NCBI GenBank assembly: GCA_021799715.1
Contig: JAJYZY010000114.1
Location: forward strand, 1 to 7,654
Reading direction: 5' to 3'
Source of the DNA: Planctomycetota bacterium
GTDB taxonomy: Bacteria > Planctomycetota > Phycisphaerae > WQYP01
Length of the DNA: 7,654 nt
The position numbers and the translations under genes are program-made. Shown here in pieces: positions 5,673 to 7,654 of this stretch (position 1 is the first letter of the stretch; each line of letters starts with the position of its first letter). The notes under the pieces are model-generated. The model had not been told where the DNA came from. It worked only from the letters and a program-made list of their open reading frames with translations, and did no database searches.

Positions 5673-7088
5673 ATGGCCAAGCAGAAGAATTATTTCGTTT
5701 GTCGCAATTGCGGAGGCATACAACCGAAATGGATGGGAAAGTGTCCGGATTGTAATTCTTGGGATAGTTTGGAACAAATGACCCAAGCCACCGCTGATCC
5801 TCATCGCCCCAGGGCGTTATCGGAAGAATCCACGGAAAACCCAATCGGCCAGTTAGCCGCGCAGGACGATGCTCCGGCCCGACCTTTGTCAGAAATTCCG
5901 GAACTGGATATTCCGCGAATGCCCACTGGTTTGCCGGAATTTGATCGGGTGCTCGGCGGCGGCATCGTACCCGGTGCCGCCGTACTGCTGGGCGGCGATC
6001 CGGGAATCGGCAAATCCACTTTGCTGTTGCAGGCCAGTGATCGCATGGCCCGGCAAGGACATCGGGTCTTGTATGTCAGCAGTGAAGAATCGGCGCAACA
6101 GACCAAATTACGCGCCGGCCGCCTGGGGGTCGCTGATGATCGACTGCTGATTTATGCGCAGACGAATCTGGAAAAAATCGGGCGACAAATCCAAAAATTG
6201 CGTCCGCATCTGTGTGTGATTGATTCCGTGCAGATGATTTATGAACCATCCAATGCTTCCCCGCCCGGCAGCATTTCCCAGTTGCGCGACTGTGCCACCG
6301 AACTGGTTTATCTGGCTAAAGCGGGTGGAACCGCCGTTTGTCTGGTCGGTCATGTTACTAAACAGGGCCTCCTGGCGGGTCCGAAACTGCTGGAACACAT
6401 TGTTGATACGGTGTTGTATTTTGAAGGCGATACCCATCATGATCATCGCATTGTGCGATGCGTTAAAAATCGGCACGGCAACACGCTGGAGGTGGGTTTA
6501 TTCCGCATGGGTGCCGGAGGTCTGGAAAGCGTGGAAGACGCTTCGGCATTATTAATTGAACCGCATGCCGGATCACCTCCCGGAAGTGTTATTTGCGCTG
6601 TGACGCAGGGTTCCAGGGTGCTGGCACTGGAAATTCAGGCGCTTACCGCCGAAAGCATGCTGGGTTCCGCCCGGCGAAAGGTCAGTGGATGCGATGCCAA
6701 TCGCGTTGCCATGATCATAGCCGTTCTGGAAAAGCGCTCCGGTTTGCGTCTGGTGGATCAGGACGTATTTGTCAATGTGGTGGGGGGTATGCGCATCAAC
6801 GATCCCGCCGCGGATGCCGCCATTGCCTTGGCCATTGCGGGTGCCCGCCTGAAGCGGGGACTCAACAGTCGAACGCTGGTGATGGGCGAACTGGGGCTTT
6901 TGGGCGAATTTCGGCAAATTGGGTCGCTGGGCCAGCGCATCAGCGAAGCTGGGCGGCTCGGATACAGCCAATTGCTGGTTCCGGTTCATCGCAGCGAAAC
7001 CGATAAAGCCGCCGCCGCCGGTGCCGGCCGACAAATGCAGATCATAACCTGCCGCACACTCGACGAAGCTCTGGCCGCCCTGGAATAG
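5673..7088 (+). CDS. radA: DNA repair protein RadA (Sms)
   Basis: RadA is a RecA-like ATPase that drives branch migration during recombinational repair, working with RecA in the cytosol. The 471-residue protein is close to the usual length (about 455-460). It starts with the expected C4 zinc finger (Cys10, Cys13, Cys24, Cys27). The RecA-type core follows, with Walker A GGDPGIGKST (107-116), a Walker B strand ending at Asp184 (CVIDS) and PPGSISQLRD (197-206). The RadA-specific KNRFG motif appears as KNRHG (265-269): the Lys and Arg are kept and Phe is replaced by His. A Lon-protease-like C-terminal domain spans about 290-450, including GGMRINDPAADAAIALA (371-387). ATG 5673 is chosen because the protein begins MAKQKNYFVC, as is usual for the family; the in-frame TTG at 5649 lies upstream of the -10 box. 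It is probably a single-gene unit read from a leaderless mRNA. Confidence 0.97.
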   Translation: MAKQKNYFVCRNCGGIQPKWMGKCPDCNSWDSLEQMTQATADPHRPRALSEESTENPIGQLAAQDDAPARPLSEIPELDIPRMPTGLPEFDRVLGGGIVPGAAVLLGGDPGIGKSTLLLQASDRMARQGHRVLYVSSEESAQQTKLRAGRLGVADDRLLIYAQTNLEKIGRQIQKLRPHLCVIDSVQMIYEPSNASPPGSISQLRDCATELVYLAKAGGTAVCLVGHVTKQGLLAGPKLLEHIVDTVLYFEGDTHHDHRIVRCVKNRHGNTLEVGLFRMGAGGLESVEDASALLIEPHAGSPPGSVICAVTQGSRVLALEIQALTAESMLGSARRKVSGCDANRVAMIIAVLEKRSGLRLVDQDVFVNVVGGMRINDPAADAAIALAIAGARLKRGLNSRTLVMGELGLLGEFRQIGSLGQRISEAGRLGYSQLLVPVHRSETDKAAAAGAGRQMQIITCRTLDEALAALE

Positions 7089-7136
7089 CAAGGCCAGCAT
7101 TTCGATACCCCCGGCCTTTGGCGAGGTGTATCCGGC

Positions 7137-7208
7137 GCGTGCCCGACCGGGAGCCTGTCCGGTTATTGGCCGGCATTGCTCTCTGGCTCCCTCCGGTTTG
7201 GGCGACGC
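7137..7208. other. Long imperfect hairpin element between radA and the WYL gene
   Basis: Four consecutive arm pairs match in nested order: GCGT/ACGC (7137-7140 with 7205-7208), GCCC/GGGC (7141-7144 with 7200-7203), ACCGG/CCGGT (7146-7150 with 7193-7197) and GAGCC/GGCTC (7151-7155 with 7185-7189). Together they give 18 base pairs interrupted only by small bulges. Inside, CCGG/CCGG plus TG/CA (7156-7175) form a second hairpin. There is no T tract. It could be a dispersed intergenic repeat, an mRNA 3'-end stabiliser for radA, or a structured RNA. It lies 48 bases after the radA stop, and no gene is recognisable between 7089 and 7338. Confidence 0.5.
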
Positions 7209-7296
7209 TATTTACTTCGTTAACCAGTGCTCCAACCGACATTGCGGCGGGAGCAAGCCCCACTTGTTCGAATATAGCCATCCATGAAATCCTTGC

Positions 7297-7322
7297 AATA
7301 AAATGCGGGATAATTTCCCGCA
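7297..7322 (-). terminator. Intrinsic terminator of the WYL regulator gene
   Basis: On the minus strand a perfect 7-bp stem, TGCGGGA with TCCCGCA (7304-7310 with 7316-7322), closes on five bases and is followed by TTTTATT (7303-7297). It lies 16 bases beyond the stop codon of the minus-strand gene, as expected for its terminator. Confidence 0.75.
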
Positions 7323-7326
7323 GACC

Positions 7327-7340
7327 GACATACGTATGTC
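7327..7340. repeat. Perfect 14-bp palindrome overlapping the WYL gene stop codon
   Basis: GACATACGTATGTC equals its own reverse complement. It covers two bases of the stop codon (7341-7339 on the minus strand) and ends four bases before the terminator stem. Its role is unknown; it could bind a dimeric protein or form an extra hairpin. Confidence 0.5.
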
Positions 7341-7654
7341 ACTGACAATTGGAACGATTGCCGTTACCGGCGGTTGACCACCCGCCACTGTATTGTGCCG
7401 CGGTCCGCAGGGCCAGTTCATGCACACTGGCGATGAGTTCCGCGGGTTGCAAAACCCGGCAATTCGGCCCCAGGCTAAGAATCCACCAGACGATTTCATC
7501 CAGTCCATCGACATCGAAACTCATGATGGCCGAGCCATCAGGTTGATGCTCAACTTGCTGCGTGCCGTGCCACTGGGTTTCCGTTGTGCCCGTGGCGAAA
7601 GAGGCGTTGATATGCAATCGGATATGGTAGCGCTTCGGCCCTGGAATCATACGC
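7339..7654 (-). CDS. WYL-domain transcriptional regulator, C-terminal part (5' end outside window)
   Basis: The last ~104 residues of a WYL-type regulator are visible and the frame runs off the right edge. Family members usually pair an N-terminal helix-turn-helix with a WYL domain that senses a ligand or nucleic acid, and end in a WCX extension. What is seen here matches the WCX end: the RYHIRLHI strand, a conserved aromatic region around TQWHGTQQ, a PDGSAIMSF strand, then GLDEIVWWILSLGPNCRVLQPAEL and a final helix. The DNA-binding domain and the WYL motif itself lie outside the window, so what it regulates cannot be said. An ATG at 7650 is internal to the domain and is not the real start. 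It converges on radA and has its own terminator, so it is not in an operon with radA. WYL proteins act in DNA-damage control and defence in several bacteria, but nothing visible assigns such a role here. Confidence 0.85.
   Translation of the reverse strand, partial: RMIPGPKRYHIRLHINASFATGTTETQWHGTQQVEHQPDGSAIMSFDVDGLDEIVWWILSLGPNCRVLQPAELIASVHELALRTAAQYSGGWSTAGNGNRSNCQ

Noticed and set aside
5478..5804. Minus-strand ORF antisense to the start of radA, containing AAAGGAGGTA (5527-5518)
   Set aside because: The Shine-Dalgarno-like word is internal to the ORF, and no ATG, GTG or TTG follows it at a usable distance. Most of the ORF is the shadow of radA and its AT-rich upstream DNA.
7042..7281. 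79-codon minus-strand ORF overlapping the end of radA
   Set aside because: It overlaps radA coding sequence antisense and the structured element; its translation is low in information and matches no family I know.
7118..7345. 75-codon plus-strand ORF after radA
   Set aside because: It needs a TTG start without a ribosome site, runs through the hairpin element, the opposite-strand terminator and the palindrome, and has no recognisable motif.
1..7654. CRISPR array, tRNA/rRNA gene, insertion sequence, prophage, toxin-antitoxin or defence cassette
   Set aside because: No regularly spaced repeats, cloverleaf, transposase motif or matching gene pair was found on either strand.

Overview
The window reads as an ordinary chromosomal stretch of a moderately GC-rich bacterium, most likely a member of the Planctomycetota (possibly Phycisphaerae-like). 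That placement is an inference from the FloA sequence style, the small Ala/Pro-rich protein behind it and the gene mix; no rRNA or other marker gene is present to confirm it. There are no transposases, phage genes, CRISPR arrays or defence cassettes. Five genes can be named, one is uncharacterised, and two of the six are cut by the window edges.

Layout, left to right. Positions 2-568 hold the C-terminal end of a ClpC/ClpB-type AAA+ unfoldase (+), followed by a textbook intrinsic terminator (606-638). After a featureless convergent gap (639-813) comes mutS on the minus strand (814-3540). A compact divergent control region (3541-3702) carries back-to-back sigma70-like promoters for mutS (-) and floA (+). 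floA (3703-4728) and a 176-residue protein of unknown function (4753-5283) form a likely two-gene operon. A 389-base stretch without a clear gene (5284-5672) becomes very AT-rich, holds several inverted repeats and one possible 14-codon ORF, and ends in the radA promoter. radA (5673-7088, +) is followed by a long imperfect hairpin element (7137-7208). Then come an intrinsic terminator and a perfect 14-bp palindrome belonging to the end of a convergent WYL-family regulator (7339-7654, -), cut by the right edge.

Functionally, mutS (mismatch recognition) and radA (branch migration in recombination) are genome-maintenance genes, clpC is protein quality control, and floA organises membrane domains. 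They look like separate transcription units and not one system.

The most interesting observation is that both repair genes, mutS and radA, have a good -10 hexamer only 7-8 bases before the family-consistent ATG and no Shine-Dalgarno sequence. This predicts leaderless mRNAs, whereas floA between them has a conventional promoter, leader and Shine-Dalgarno. The second is the uncharacterised partner protein encoded directly behind floA. The third is the structured element between radA and the WYL gene. I see no convincing new multi-gene system in this window.
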